Source: Pseudomonas brassicae
Lineage (GTDB): Bacteria > Pseudomonadota > Gammaproteobacteria > Pseudomonadales > Pseudomonadaceae
Assembly (NCBI RefSeq): GCF_010671725.1
Contig: NZ_JAAHBU010000030.1
Coordinates: forward strand, 1-53,906
DNA: 53,906 bases
Direction: 5' to 3'
Shown here: positions 7,681 to 16,619 of the stretch, one piece after another
How positions within the stretch are numbered: the first letter of the stretch is position 1
Layout: every line of letters starts with the position of its first letter
Notes under the pieces: model-generated
What the model was told of the DNA's origin: nothing
Seen by the model: the letters and a program-made list of their open reading frames with translations, nothing else
The model's database searches: none
Made by a program: the position numbers and the translations under genes

Positions 7681-9972
7681 TTACAGCAGCTTGAAGCTCT
7701 GCTGTTGCACCGTCTGTGAGTCCAGGCCGACCTGGACGTTGAACTCCCCCGGTTCTGCCACCCATTGCAGCTGGTTGTTGTAGAACTTCAGGTCGTCCGG
7801 GCTGATGGTGAAGCGCAAGGTGCGTTCTTCGCCGGCCTTGAGCATGACCTTCTGGAAGTTCTTCAGCTCCTTGACCGGGCGGCTCACCGAGGCCGCGACG
7901 TCCTGCAGGTACAGTTGCACCACGGTCTCGCCATCACGCGTGCCGGTGTTCTTCACGCGTACGCTGGCTTGCAGGCTCTGGCCTTGCTTGATGCTGGTGG
8001 CTGACAGGCTTGGCGCCGAGACGCTGAAGTCGCTGTAGCTCAGGCCGTAGCCGAACGGGTACAGCGGGCCGTTGGGCTCCTCGAAGTACTGCGAGGTGTA
8101 GTTGCCCGGTTTGCCCGGGGTGAATGGGCGGCCGATACGCATATGGTTGTAGTACATCGGGATCTGCCCGACCGAACGCGGGAAGGTGATGGCCAGCTTG
8201 CCCGAGGGGTTGTAGTCGCCGAGCAGCACGTCGGCGATGGCGTTGCCGCCTTCGGTGCCGCTGAACCAGGTTTCCAGCATGGCATCGGCCTGCTCGCGCT
8301 CCCACGCCAGCGACAGTGGGCGGCCGTTCATCAACACCAGCACCAGCGGTTTGCCGGTGGCCTTCAGGGCCTTGATCAGCTCGCGTTGCACCGCCGGGAT
8401 TTCCAGGGTGGTACGGCTGGACGACTCATGGGACATGCCGCGCGACTCGCCGACCACCGCCACCACCACGTCGGACTGGCGGGCGGCCTTGACCGCCTCG
8501 TCGATGAGCACGGCGGCAGGGCGCGGGTCGTCGACGATTTCCGGGGCGTCGAAGTTGAGGAAGTTCAGGTAGTCGAGCACGGCCTTGTCGCCGGTCACGT
8601 TGGAGCCTTTGGCGTAGATCACCTTGGCCTGGTCGCTCAGCGCGCGGCGCAGGCCTTCACGCACGGTCACCGACTGGTGCGGGCGGCCGGCGGCGGCCCA
8701 GCTGCCCATCATGTCGATCGGCGCGTCGGCCAGCGGCCCGACCAGGGCGATGGTGCCGCTTTTCTTCAGGGGCAGGGTCTGGGCACGGTTTTCCAGCAGC
8801 ACCAGGCTGCGGCGCGCCACGTCGCGTGCGGCGTCACGGTGCAGACGCGCGTCGGCGTAGGTGTCGGCCGGATCGTCCTTGGCCTGGCCGATGCGGCGGT
8901 ACGGGTCGGCGAACAGGCCCATGTCGTACTTGGCGCCGAGGATTTCACGCACGGCGTTGTCCAGTTCGGCCTGCTTGACCGCACCCGACTTGAGCAGCCC
9001 TGGCAGCTCCTGGCCGTACAGGGTGTCGTTCATGCTCATGTCGATGCCGGCCTTGATCGCCAGCTGTGCAGCTTCACGGCCATCGGCGGCGACGCCGTGG
9101 CGCACCAGCTCGGTGATCGCGCCATGGTCGCTGACGGTCACGCCCTTGAAGCCCCAGTCGCGGCGCAGCAGGTCGTTCATCAGCCAGGTGTTGGAGGTGG
9201 CGGGCACGCCGTTGATCGAGTTGAGCGCGACCATCACGCCGCCCGCGCCGGCATCGATGGCGGCGCGGTAGGGCGGCAGGTAATCGTTGTACATCTTGTT
9301 CGGGCTCATATCGACCGTGTTGTAGTCGCGCCCGCCTTCCACCGCGCCATACAGGGCGAAGTGCTTGACGCTGGCCATGATGCTGTCGGCATTGGCCGGG
9401 CTGTGGCCCTGGAACGACTCGACCATCACCTTGGAGATACGCGATACCAGGTAGGTGTCCTCGCCAAAGCCTTCACTGGTGCGGCCCCAGCGTGGGTCGC
9501 GGGCAATGTCGACCATCGGTGCGAAGGTCATATCGATGCTGTCGGCAGCGGCTTCGATGGCCGAGGTGCGGCCCACCCTGGCGATCGCGTCCATGTCCCA
9601 GCTGGCGGCCAGGCCCAGGCTGATCGGGAAGATCGTGCGGTGGCCGTGGATCACGTCGTAGGCGAAGAACATCGGGATCTTCAGGCGCCCGCGCATGGCG
9701 GCGTCCTGCATCGGCCGGTTTTCGTCGCGGGTGATCGAGTTGAAGGTGCCGCCGATACGCCCGGCGGCGATTTCCTTGCGGATCATTTCGCGCGGCATTT
9801 CCGGGCCGATGCTGATCAGGCGCAACTGGCCGATCTTTTCCTCGACGGTCATCTGCTGGAGCAGGTTGGCGATGAACGCCTGTTTGTCCTGCAGCGCGGC
9901 GGCAGGGGTATCGGCCAACGCCGACTGACTGGCAAGGCTGACGAGAAGGCCCAGCAAACACAGCTTGTTCAT
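7681..9972 (-). CDS. bglX: Periplasmic beta-glucosidase, GH3 family
   Basis: A 763-residue exported glycosidase. Residues 1-21 are a Sec signal peptide (MNKLCLLGLLVSLASQSALA). The GH3 TIM-barrel domain includes DPRWGRTSEGFGED and the catalytic nucleophile Asp in GFKGVTVSDHGAI. The second alpha/beta domain contains VVAVVGESRGMSHE, and a fibronectin III-like domain ends the protein (RVKNTGTRDGETVVQLYLQD). Domain order and length match BglX, which hydrolyses terminal beta-linked glucose from oligosaccharides in the periplasm. I use the ATG at 9972 because it opens the signal peptide; the frame extends 13 codons further without one. It is upstream of the sensor kinase on the same strand but has no obvious functional tie. 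Confidence 0.92.
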   Translation of the reverse strand: MNKLCLLGLLVSLASQSALADTPAAALQDKQAFIANLLQQMTVEEKIGQLRLISIGPEMPREMIRKEIAAGRIGGTFNSITRDENRPMQDAAMRGRLKIPMFFAYDVIHGHRTIFPISLGLAASWDMDAIARVGRTSAIEAAADSIDMTFAPMVDIARDPRWGRTSEGFGEDTYLVSRISKVMVESFQGHSPANADSIMASVKHFALYGAVEGGRDYNTVDMSPNKMYNDYLPPYRAAIDAGAGGVMVALNSINGVPATSNTWLMNDLLRRDWGFKGVTVSDHGAITELVRHGVAADGREAAQLAIKAGIDMSMNDTLYGQELPGLLKSGAVKQAELDNAVREILGAKYDMGLFADPYRRIGQAKDDPADTYADARLHRDAARDVARRSLVLLENRAQTLPLKKSGTIALVGPLADAPIDMMGSWAAAGRPHQSVTVREGLRRALSDQAKVIYAKGSNVTGDKAVLDYLNFLNFDAPEIVDDPRPAAVLIDEAVKAARQSDVVVAVVGESRGMSHESSSRTTLEIPAVQRELIKALKATGKPLVLVLMNGRPLSLAWEREQADAMLETWFSGTEGGNAIADVLLGDYNPSGKLAITFPRSVGQIPMYYNHMRIGRPFTPGKPGNYTSQYFEEPNGPLYPFGYGLSYSDFSVSAPSLSATSIKQGQSLQASVRVKNTGTRDGETVVQLYLQDVAASVSRPVKELKNFQKVMLKAGEERTLRFTISPDDLKFYNNQLQWVAEPGEFNVQVGLDSQTVQQQSFKLL

Positions 9973-10254
9973 GAATTCTGTTCTCAGGGCTACGACAGTC
10001 GTCACGGTCAAGACTGTCCAGCCGAAGTTGGGGGAGCGGCTATTGTTGTAGTTTGCTGGGGCATCTTTTAGCCGATTGAGCCATTTCGATCCAGCGGCGG
10101 CGTCGGATTATGCCTCAAGTGCGGGGTGTTACGGGCATTCACGCAGAGCGCGTGCGCTGATCGACAAACGCTGTGCCTGGCGCCGGCATCCACGTAAAAT
10201 GCGCGCCATTGTGCGCCTGCGGGCGCCTTCCGCAACCCGAGGCACCCACTGCAA

Positions 10255-11472
10255 ATGTCCGCTACCCCCATCGCCCAGGCCGCGCCGGACGCGCGCGCGC
10301 AGTTCATGGCACTGCTCGCCACCAGCCTGCAACAGCACACCTTCATCAAGCTGGTGCTGGCCCGCCATGTCGGCAGCGAGGTCGACCTGCAGCGGGTCAC
10401 GGCCAAGCCGCTGACGGTCAAGGGGCAGCCCAGCCTGTCGTTCGTGTACCGCTACAAGACCCGCGACATCACCCGCAACCTGGCGCTGGACGAGGCGCTC
10501 GGGCTGATCGACACGCTGTTGCCGGGTGATTTTCGCAATGCACACCTGCTGAGCCTGAGCGACGAGGTGCAGTTGGAGTTCACCAAGAAGGGCAAGCCGA
10601 TGCTGCATCGCAATGCGCTGCAACAGGTGCGCGAGACGGTGACCGGCGAGCATGATCGCGAGAAGAAACGCTACCTGGAACTGAGCCGGCCGTTCCTGCA
10701 TGACCTGGGCGTGACCGACAGGCAGCAGGCGCTGATCCCGGCGATGTCGCGCAAGTGGAAGCAGATCAACAAGTTCATCGAAGTGTTCTCGCACGCCTTC
10801 GCCAGTGCGCCGATCGCCGCAGACCACCCGGTACGTGTGGCAGACTTCGGTTCGGGCAAGGGCTACCTGACCTTTGCCATCCACGACTACTTGCGTAACA
10901 CGCTGCAGCGCGAGGCGCAGGTCACGGGCGTGGAACTGCGGCCGGACATGGTCGAGTTGTGCAATGCGGCGGCGGCGCGCCTGGAGCATCCGGGGCTGCA
11001 TTTTGAATGCGGTGACGTGCGCAGCGTGGTGCCCAGTGCCATCGAGGTGATGATCGCGTTGCATGCGTGCGATATTGCCACCGATTATGCGATCCATACC
11101 GGTATCCGTTGTGGTGCGGCGATCATCATGTGCTCGCCTTGCTGCCACAAGCAGATCCGCCCGCAACTGAACAGCCCGGGCCTGCTCAAGCCGATGCTGC
11201 AGTATGGGTTGCACCTGGGGCAGCAGGCCGAGATGCTTACCGACAGCTTGCGCGCGTTGTACCTGGAGGCCTGTGGTTACGAGACCAAGGTGTTCGAGTT
11301 CATTTCGCTGGAGCACACCAACAAGAACAAGATGATCCTTGCCACCAAGCGGCGCGAGGCGCCGGCGCCGGGTGCGTTGCTGGAGAAGATCCAGGCGCTC
11401 AAAGACTTCTATGCGGTCAAGGAGCATTGCCTGGAGACGTTGTTGCGGGCGGATGGCTTGATTCCGGCCTGA
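10255..11472 (+). CDS. SAM-dependent class I methyltransferase
   Basis: A 405-residue soluble protein. The SAM-binding motif I is VADFGSGKGYLTFAI near residue 200, followed by the acidic motif II region VTGVELRPDMVELC and a MIALHACDIATDYAI segment. The last third contains IIMCSPCCHKQIRP, a cysteine pair often seen in the Methyltransf_32-type family. The N-terminal 190 residues are family-specific and have no recognised fold. The substrate is unknown; RNA or protein are possible. It is divergent from bglX and convergent with the DMT transporter (25-base gap). Confidence 0.8.
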   Translation: MSATPIAQAAPDARAQFMALLATSLQQHTFIKLVLARHVGSEVDLQRVTAKPLTVKGQPSLSFVYRYKTRDITRNLALDEALGLIDTLLPGDFRNAHLLSLSDEVQLEFTKKGKPMLHRNALQQVRETVTGEHDREKKRYLELSRPFLHDLGVTDRQQALIPAMSRKWKQINKFIEVFSHAFASAPIAADHPVRVADFGSGKGYLTFAIHDYLRNTLQREAQVTGVELRPDMVELCNAAAARLEHPGLHFECGDVRSVVPSAIEVMIALHACDIATDYAIHTGIRCGAAIIMCSPCCHKQIRPQLNSPGLLKPMLQYGLHLGQQAEMLTDSLRALYLEACGYETKVFEFISLEHTNKNKMILATKRREAPAPGALLEKIQALKDFYAVKEHCLETLLRADGLIPA

Positions 11473-11497
11473 ATCTCACTGCCGCGATGGCGGCACC

Positions 11498-12385
11498 TCA
11501 GGTCTTGACCGGCGCCGGGTGCACCCGCGTCTTGCGCCCCAGCACCACCGTCAGGATCACACCCCCTGCAAACAGCCAGGTGATCGGCTCGACCGCTTCG
11601 CCAAAAAACATCGCCGACAGCGCAATGGTGAAGAAGATCTGCAGCAACTGTACCTGGCTCACCCGCGCAATCCCTCCCAGCGCCAGGCCGGCGTACCAGG
11701 CAAAAAATCCAATGAACTGCGAGAACAACGACACGTAGCCGAACGCCCACCAGGTGCGCGGGCTGATGCCGCCCTCATGCTGCCACGCCAGGTACAGCAC
11801 CGGCCCGAGCAACAACGGGCTGGACAACACCAGCGCCCAGCAGATCACCTGCCAGCCACCCATCTCGCGTGCCAGGCGCCCGCCTTCGGCATACCCCAGG
11901 CCGCCCACCGCAATCGCCGCCAGCATCAGCAGGTCACCCGCCTGAATCTGCCCGGCGCCCATGATCATTGCGTAGCTCAGCACCAGTGCGCTGCCCAGTG
12001 CGGCGCACGCCCAGAAGGCCCGCGACGGCCGCTCGTGCGACAACCACGCGGCATACACGGCCACGCACAAGGGCTGCAGCCCGTTGACCAAGGCACCATG
12101 GGAGGCGGGCACGCTCTGCATGGCCCAGGCCGAGAGCACCGGGAAACCAAGAATCACCCCCAGGGCCACCAGGCTCAAGCCCTTGATCTGCTGCCAGGTG
12201 GGCCATTTTTCGCGGCGCCACAGCAGCAGCGCCGCCGCCGGAACTGCCGCAACCAGCGCGCGACCGAGGCCATTGAGCAGCGGGTGGATTTCCTGAACCA
12301 CAATGCGGGTCATGGGCAAGGTCAGGCTGAAGATGAGCACGCCAAGCAGGCCGAGGGCCAGGCCGGTGTTTTCGCGGGTAGACAT
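11498..12385 (-). CDS. EamA/DMT-superfamily transporter
   Basis: A 295-residue inner-membrane protein with about ten hydrophobic helices arranged as two EamA repeats (residues 8-140 and 150-285). Typical segments are LLGVLIFSLTLPMTRIVV at the N-terminus and GALVNGLQPLCVAVYAAWL in helix 3-4. Members export amino acids, nucleobases or metabolites; nothing here identifies the substrate. No clear ribosome site precedes the ATG at 12385. It lies downstream of the DUF4917 gene on the same strand. Confidence 0.85.
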   Translation of the reverse strand: MSTRENTGLALGLLGVLIFSLTLPMTRIVVQEIHPLLNGLGRALVAAVPAAALLLWRREKWPTWQQIKGLSLVALGVILGFPVLSAWAMQSVPASHGALVNGLQPLCVAVYAAWLSHERPSRAFWACAALGSALVLSYAMIMGAGQIQAGDLLMLAAIAVGGLGYAEGGRLAREMGGWQVICWALVLSSPLLLGPVLYLAWQHEGGISPRTWWAFGYVSLFSQFIGFFAWYAGLALGGIARVSQVQLLQIFFTIALSAMFFGEAVEPITWLFAGGVILTVVLGRKTRVHPAPVKT

Positions 12386-12491
12386 GAGGGGGGCCGAGGG
12401 CGGGAGTGGCCGCTCATTGAGCCACAGGCCCGCGAGGGAATCTTGTTACAGTTGGCAACAAAGGTATCCATACAGTTTACCCAGGCGCCGT

Positions 12492-13520
12492 CTAGTGCCG
12501 GCGTCGCCCCACGGCCTTGGGGGGCGGTGCCGCAATCGTCTCCAGCGCGCCCAGGGGGTGCGTCGTCGCATCGAAAAAATGCAGCGTCAGTGCCGGGCAG
12601 TCTTCGAATACCCGCGCGTAGTGCTGCTTCTGGCTCACGATCGCCGCATCGCTCACCGGCAGTATCGAGATTGCCAGGTACGCAGGTTGCGCCTGCTTGA
12701 TCGCTTGCACCAGGTGACGGTCGGCCCGGTCCAGGTGATGACCGAACACGCACAGGCCCTCGCGCTGGTTGGCCAGGGCGGCATGGCACCAGGTCAGGTA
12801 GTCCGAGCTGCGGATCGCGCGCAGCTTGTTGTCGCTGCTGTCTTCGTTGACGAACAGCGGCACATCGCCCGGTGTGTTGATGGCAAAGCCGTCGAGCAAC
12901 TGGCTGCCACTGGCGGCGCGCTGGCGCGTAGTGCCGTGCTGGGTCTTGAGCAGGTGCAGACCGCCGTGCAGGTAGTGCACGCGGGTGCCTGGCCCCTGGG
13001 TGCAACTGACGTCGAAGTCGCCCTCGTCGTCGAATACCTGTTGAAAACCCTGCGGTGCCTGGCTGATGGCCCAGTGGCAAAGCAGGTCGTAGTTGCTGGA
13101 ATACACGCTGCGATAACGGCGCAGTTCGGCATTGATTGCCGCCAGGTGCGTGGCGGGCAGCAGCTTCCACGGGATGTGCACGCTACGCACGGCATGGATC
13201 AGCGCTTCCTTGATCGCGTAGTAGCGATTGAGCGGTGCCGACGAGCTGATGGCCAGCGCCGCATTCACCTGCACAGTGGTGTTCAGCGCACTGAGTACCG
13301 GCGCGAACAGCTCGCTGTGCATGGATTTGAACAAGGCCTGGTCGCTCAACCCGAGTGGCTTGTGCCGCACACGCTGGGCCAGTTCGAACAGCGAAAAATA
13401 GGCGAACGGGCGCCACACCGCGCGGCTCGCGCCATTGCCCAGCAGCAGGCCGGTGCAGGGGTGGGCGGCATTGAGCGGTGGCCAGGCCGTCAGGCTGGCG
13501 TCTAGGTCGGGGTGGGGCAT
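12492..13520 (-). CDS. DUF4917 family protein with SIR2-like motifs
   Basis: A 342-residue soluble protein matching my memory of DUF4917. It shows, in order, a nucleotide-binding loop CTGLLLGNGASRAVW (about residues 19-33), the strand-end motif YSSNYDLLCHW, the histidine motif VHYLHGGLHLL and the closing motif LCVFGHHLDRADRHLV. This order (G-x-G-x-S, NYD, HG, G-x-x-x-x-D-x-H) is the signature of SIR2-like NAD-binding domains, including those that act in antiphage defence. NAD hydrolysis is therefore possible but unproven. No partner gene (effector or sensor) is adjacent; neighbours are a DMT exporter and a SulP permease. Start at 13520 is supported by a modest GAGA ribosome site. Confidence 0.7.
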   Translation of the reverse strand: MPHPDLDASLTAWPPLNAAHPCTGLLLGNGASRAVWRPFAYFSLFELAQRVRHKPLGLSDQALFKSMHSELFAPVLSALNTTVQVNAALAISSSAPLNRYYAIKEALIHAVRSVHIPWKLLPATHLAAINAELRRYRSVYSSNYDLLCHWAISQAPQGFQQVFDDEGDFDVSCTQGPGTRVHYLHGGLHLLKTQHGTTRQRAASGSQLLDGFAINTPGDVPLFVNEDSSDNKLRAIRSSDYLTWCHAALANQREGLCVFGHHLDRADRHLVQAIKQAQPAYLAISILPVSDAAIVSQKQHYARVFEDCPALTLHFFDATTHPLGALETIAAPPPKAVGRRRH

Positions 13521-13687
13521 GCGGGTCTCGTTGGGATGTATGTGCACAGTGGCAGGTCGCGACTGTAGCACGCCACCGCGGGGCATTCAGCGGCGCTGAC
13601 GATGCCGGCCATACCAAGAGGCTGAAGAATGATCAGACAATGGATGGCAGGCATCTGTTTGGGGTATTGAGGGCTGGCCACGCCGCG

Positions 13688-15391
13688 TCAGGCTTGCTCC
13701 TGTTCCAGGCGGATCATCTTGTTGCGCCACAACCGGTACGCGCGGATCCCCGCGCGTACCGAGCCATACAGCAACTCGCTGCCTATCTCGCGTGCCAGCC
13801 CGGAGCGTACCAGCATGCGCAGGAAGCTCCCGCGGGCCCGTGCGATGCCCATCAAGATGCCCTGGGCCATGAGGGTTTCACGCACTTCGCGCAGCGCCGC
13901 AATGCCGCTCACGTCGATTGAACTGACCGCTTCGGCATCGAACAGCACCGCCCGCGGCGTGGCTTCCTGTTGCACGGCGTCGAGCAGGCGCATCTTGAAG
14001 TAGTCGGCATTGAAGAACAGGATCGCGTCGTCGAAGCGGTACACCACCAGCCCGGGTACGGTGCGCGCGTCCTTGTGCCGGCGGATGTCCACCTGGCCCT
14101 CGATGCCTGGCGCCCAGCCGAGTACCGCATCGGTGGGCTGGTAGATGCTGTAGAGCAGGCGCAGGATCGCCAGGGTCACGGCAATGATGATGCCCGGCAA
14201 CACGCCAACCCCCAGCACCCCCACCGTGGTCAGAATGCACAGCCAGAACTCGAAGCGGCTGAGGGTGTAGATCTTGCGCAGCGACTGCACGTCGATCAGC
14301 CCCCAGCCTGCCATCAGCAGCACGGCACCCAGCGCCGCCTGCGGGATCCACGCCATCGGCACGGTGAACAGCAGCAGGCACAGTGCAATCACCACGGCGG
14401 CGATGATCCCCACCAGTTGGCTTTTGCCACCCACCATGTCGTTGACGGCCGTGCGCGAGTCTGCGCCGCTGATCGCAAAACCCTGCGAGGCGCCGGCGGC
14501 GAGGTTGGACACGCCAAGGGCGAGGAATTCGTGGTTGGCGTTGATCGCATAGCCATGGCGCGCGGCAAAGCTGCGGGCCGTGAGCATGGCGCTGCAAAAA
14601 CTCACGGTGGCGATACCCAGGGCGTCACGCAGCAGGCTTTTCATTTCTTCGAGGTTGGTCTGCGGCCAGGCCAGCGTCGGCATGCCGGCCGGCACTGGGC
14701 CGAGCACCGCCACGCCGAAACGGTCCAGGCCGAACAGGCCGGCCAGCGCCGTGGCAATCGCCACGGTCACCAGTGCGGCGGGCAACTTGGGGTAACGCCG
14801 TGGCAGCCAGATCAGCAGTGCGAGGCCGGCCAGGCCGATGAACAGGGTGAGCCAGTGGATTTCGCCCAGGCGCTGCAGCAGGTTGATCACGCTCAGTACG
14901 AAGCCGTTGCCCTCGATCTTGAACCCCACCACCTTACCCAGTTGCCCGGCCAGCAGGCTCAAGCCGATGCCGTTGAGGTAACCGATCAGGATCGGGCGCG
15001 AGAAGAAGCTGGCAATGAAGCCGGCCCTGGCCAGGCCGGCGGCGATCAGCATCATCCCCACCAGTACCGTGACGATCACCGACAACTGCGCCACGCGTTC
15101 GGGGTCGCCCATGGCCAGGGGGGCCACGGCGCCGGCGACCATGGCGCAGGTCGCGGCGTCCGGCCCCACCATCAGTTGGCGCGAGCTGCCGATCAGCGCG
15201 TACACGATCATCGGCAGGATGCACGCATACAGCCCAACCTGCGGCGGCAGGCCGACAATCTGCGCATAGGCGATGGCGATGGGGATCTGGATGGCGGCAA
15301 CCGACAAGCCGGCCTGCAGGTCGGGACGAAACCATTCTGCGCGGTAGTGCAGCAGGTTGGCGAGGCCGGGGAGCCAGCGGGAAAGAAACAT
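13688..15391 (-). CDS. SulP family anion permease with STAS domain
   Basis: A 567-residue inner-membrane transporter. The membrane part (residues 10-430) begins with the SulP signature region DLQAGLSVAAIQIPIAIAYA and contains many helices. The cytoplasmic STAS domain follows (about residues 445-550), including VVYRFDDAILFFNADYFKMR and the switch-region segment AVSSIDVSGIAALREV. Family members carry sulfate, bicarbonate or dicarboxylates; the substrate is not clear from sequence. AAGGAT lies about seven bases before the ATG. It is divergent from the glycosyltransferase-like gene. Confidence 0.88.
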   Translation of the reverse strand: MFLSRWLPGLANLLHYRAEWFRPDLQAGLSVAAIQIPIAIAYAQIVGLPPQVGLYACILPMIVYALIGSSRQLMVGPDAATCAMVAGAVAPLAMGDPERVAQLSVIVTVLVGMMLIAAGLARAGFIASFFSRPILIGYLNGIGLSLLAGQLGKVVGFKIEGNGFVLSVINLLQRLGEIHWLTLFIGLAGLALLIWLPRRYPKLPAALVTVAIATALAGLFGLDRFGVAVLGPVPAGMPTLAWPQTNLEEMKSLLRDALGIATVSFCSAMLTARSFAARHGYAINANHEFLALGVSNLAAGASQGFAISGADSRTAVNDMVGGKSQLVGIIAAVVIALCLLLFTVPMAWIPQAALGAVLLMAGWGLIDVQSLRKIYTLSRFEFWLCILTTVGVLGVGVLPGIIIAVTLAILRLLYSIYQPTDAVLGWAPGIEGQVDIRRHKDARTVPGLVVYRFDDAILFFNADYFKMRLLDAVQQEATPRAVLFDAEAVSSIDVSGIAALREVRETLMAQGILMGIARARGSFLRMLVRSGLAREIGSELLYGSVRAGIRAYRLWRNKMIRLEQEQA

Positions 15392-15521
15392 GAACCGATC
15401 CTTGTAATGTTTCAGACAGGACTGCAGCGCAATAGCGCATTTGTGTTGAGTAGAATTACGCAGTTTTAGGAATTATCGCCATGGGTTTATACTGAACGCT
15501 CATCGACTTCAGACCCCTTGG

Positions 15522-16310
15522 ATGCCAATGGAAGCTGTACTTTCTGATGGCCCGGGCCTTCACGGCTCGGTCAAAAATTTTGCGTCATGCCGCAATATCG
15601 CACAGGGGCCGGTCATCATTGTTGCGTCGGGGAGTTCCGCCAGGGATTTCCCCATCGAGCAGTTCGCCGATGTGCCCATGATCACCATGAACGGCGCCAT
15701 TTCGATGTTTGCCGATACTGATATCGATCCCTATTTCTACGTCTGTTCGGACACCCATTTCAGTGTACAGCAGCCCGCGTTGTATGCGCTGGCCATGCGG
15801 CGCAGCAAGCGGGTAGCGCTGTGGCAGGCCGAGGTCGAACCTGCGGCGGGCGAAATGTACCTGCTCAAGAAGGCCAACGATCTGCCATTGCTCGGTTCGA
15901 TATTCAAGCGCGAACCTCACCATGCCAGAAGCTGGGCGCTGTGGAACAAGCGTGCCCGCTCGATCGGCTTCAGCAAGGATATGCAGCACGGTTACTTCGA
16001 CGCGCGTACGGTCGCCTACCTGGCGCTGCAGGTTGCCTACCATGTGGGTTTTACCAAGGTCTTCCTGGTGGGTGTTGACCTGAATCAGTCTGTAGGGCGA
16101 TTTTATGAGCACAACCACGCGATCAAGTCGCCATGCGGCCTGGACCAGCATTACGAGCGCCGCATCCTGCCGTCGATGAAGTTGATGGCCAAGCGGGTGA
16201 TGGGCGAAAGATTTGCCGTCTACAACGTGTCGCAGGCGTCGAGAATTCCGCGTTCGCTGATTCCAAAAGTGACGGTCGAGCAGGTACGGGCGATGCTGGA
16301 TCAAGGCTAG
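15522..16310 (+). CDS. Putative glycosyltransferase-like protein, possibly LPS core
   Basis: A 262-residue soluble protein. It opens its fold with a Rossmann-like loop GPVIIVASGSSARDFPIEQF, then MITMNGAISMF and DPYFYVCSDTHF, the pattern seen in GT42/DUF115-type and Kdo-transferase-like (WaaZ) proteins. The second half has LALQVAYHVGFTKVFLVGVD followed by acidic and histidine residues. I infer a sugar transferase acting on surface polysaccharide, without knowing donor or acceptor. Start may be 15522 or 15528 (two ATGs, two codons apart). A TATACT box at 15488-15493 could be its -10 element. It stands alone between a SulP permease and tRNA-Gly. Confidence 0.5.
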   Translation: MPMEAVLSDGPGLHGSVKNFASCRNIAQGPVIIVASGSSARDFPIEQFADVPMITMNGAISMFADTDIDPYFYVCSDTHFSVQQPALYALAMRRSKRVALWQAEVEPAAGEMYLLKKANDLPLLGSIFKREPHHARSWALWNKRARSIGFSKDMQHGYFDARTVAYLALQVAYHVGFTKVFLVGVDLNQSVGRFYEHNHAIKSPCGLDQHYERRILPSMKLMAKRVMGERFAVYNVSQASRIPRSLIPKVTVEQVRAMLDQG

Positions 16311-16395
16311 GCGCTTGCTCTGAAGGCGGGGACAGGCGGGGTTCTATTCAGGAACCTTGGTGGTTCCTGGCGGGCAGATGCCGAGAAAGGGAAGC

Positions 16396-16469
16396 TGGAG
16401 CGGGTGAAGGGAATCGAACCCTCGTTATCAGCTTGGGAAGCTGGAGTAATGCCATTATACGACACCCGC
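16396..16469 (-). tRNA. glyU: tRNA-Gly (anticodon CCC)
   Basis: A 74-base gene with encoded CCA. Acceptor arms GCGGGTG / CACCCGC pair fully, discriminator is T, the T-loop is TTCGATT, and the anticodon loop is TTCCCAA giving CCC. The anticodon stem is CCAGC / GCTGA, four pairs plus a C-A mismatch at positions 27-43. It is the only RNA gene I find. The remaining parts of the 16311-16619 gap hold nothing I can identify. Confidence 0.93.
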
Positions 16470-16619
16470 TTGCAGGCGCACTTTGTACCAGAACTGCGCG
16501 ACGATTTGAAGCCTTTCTTCTCACGACGTGCGTGCGACCTGCAGCGCGAGGGCGTGCATCGTGCTTGTGCCCGGCGGGGCTGATGATGCCGCGGACTGCG
16601 CTACAGGTGCTCGAGCTGT

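Noticed and set aside
8143..10071. 642-codon open frame antisense to bglX
   Set aside because: Shadow of the GH3 gene; rich in His, Gln, Gly, Arg and Val as expected for an antisense GC-rich frame.
12492..15391. A multi-gene antiphage island around the SIR2-like protein
   Set aside because: Neighbours are a DMT exporter and a SulP permease, with no second defence component or mobile-element context.
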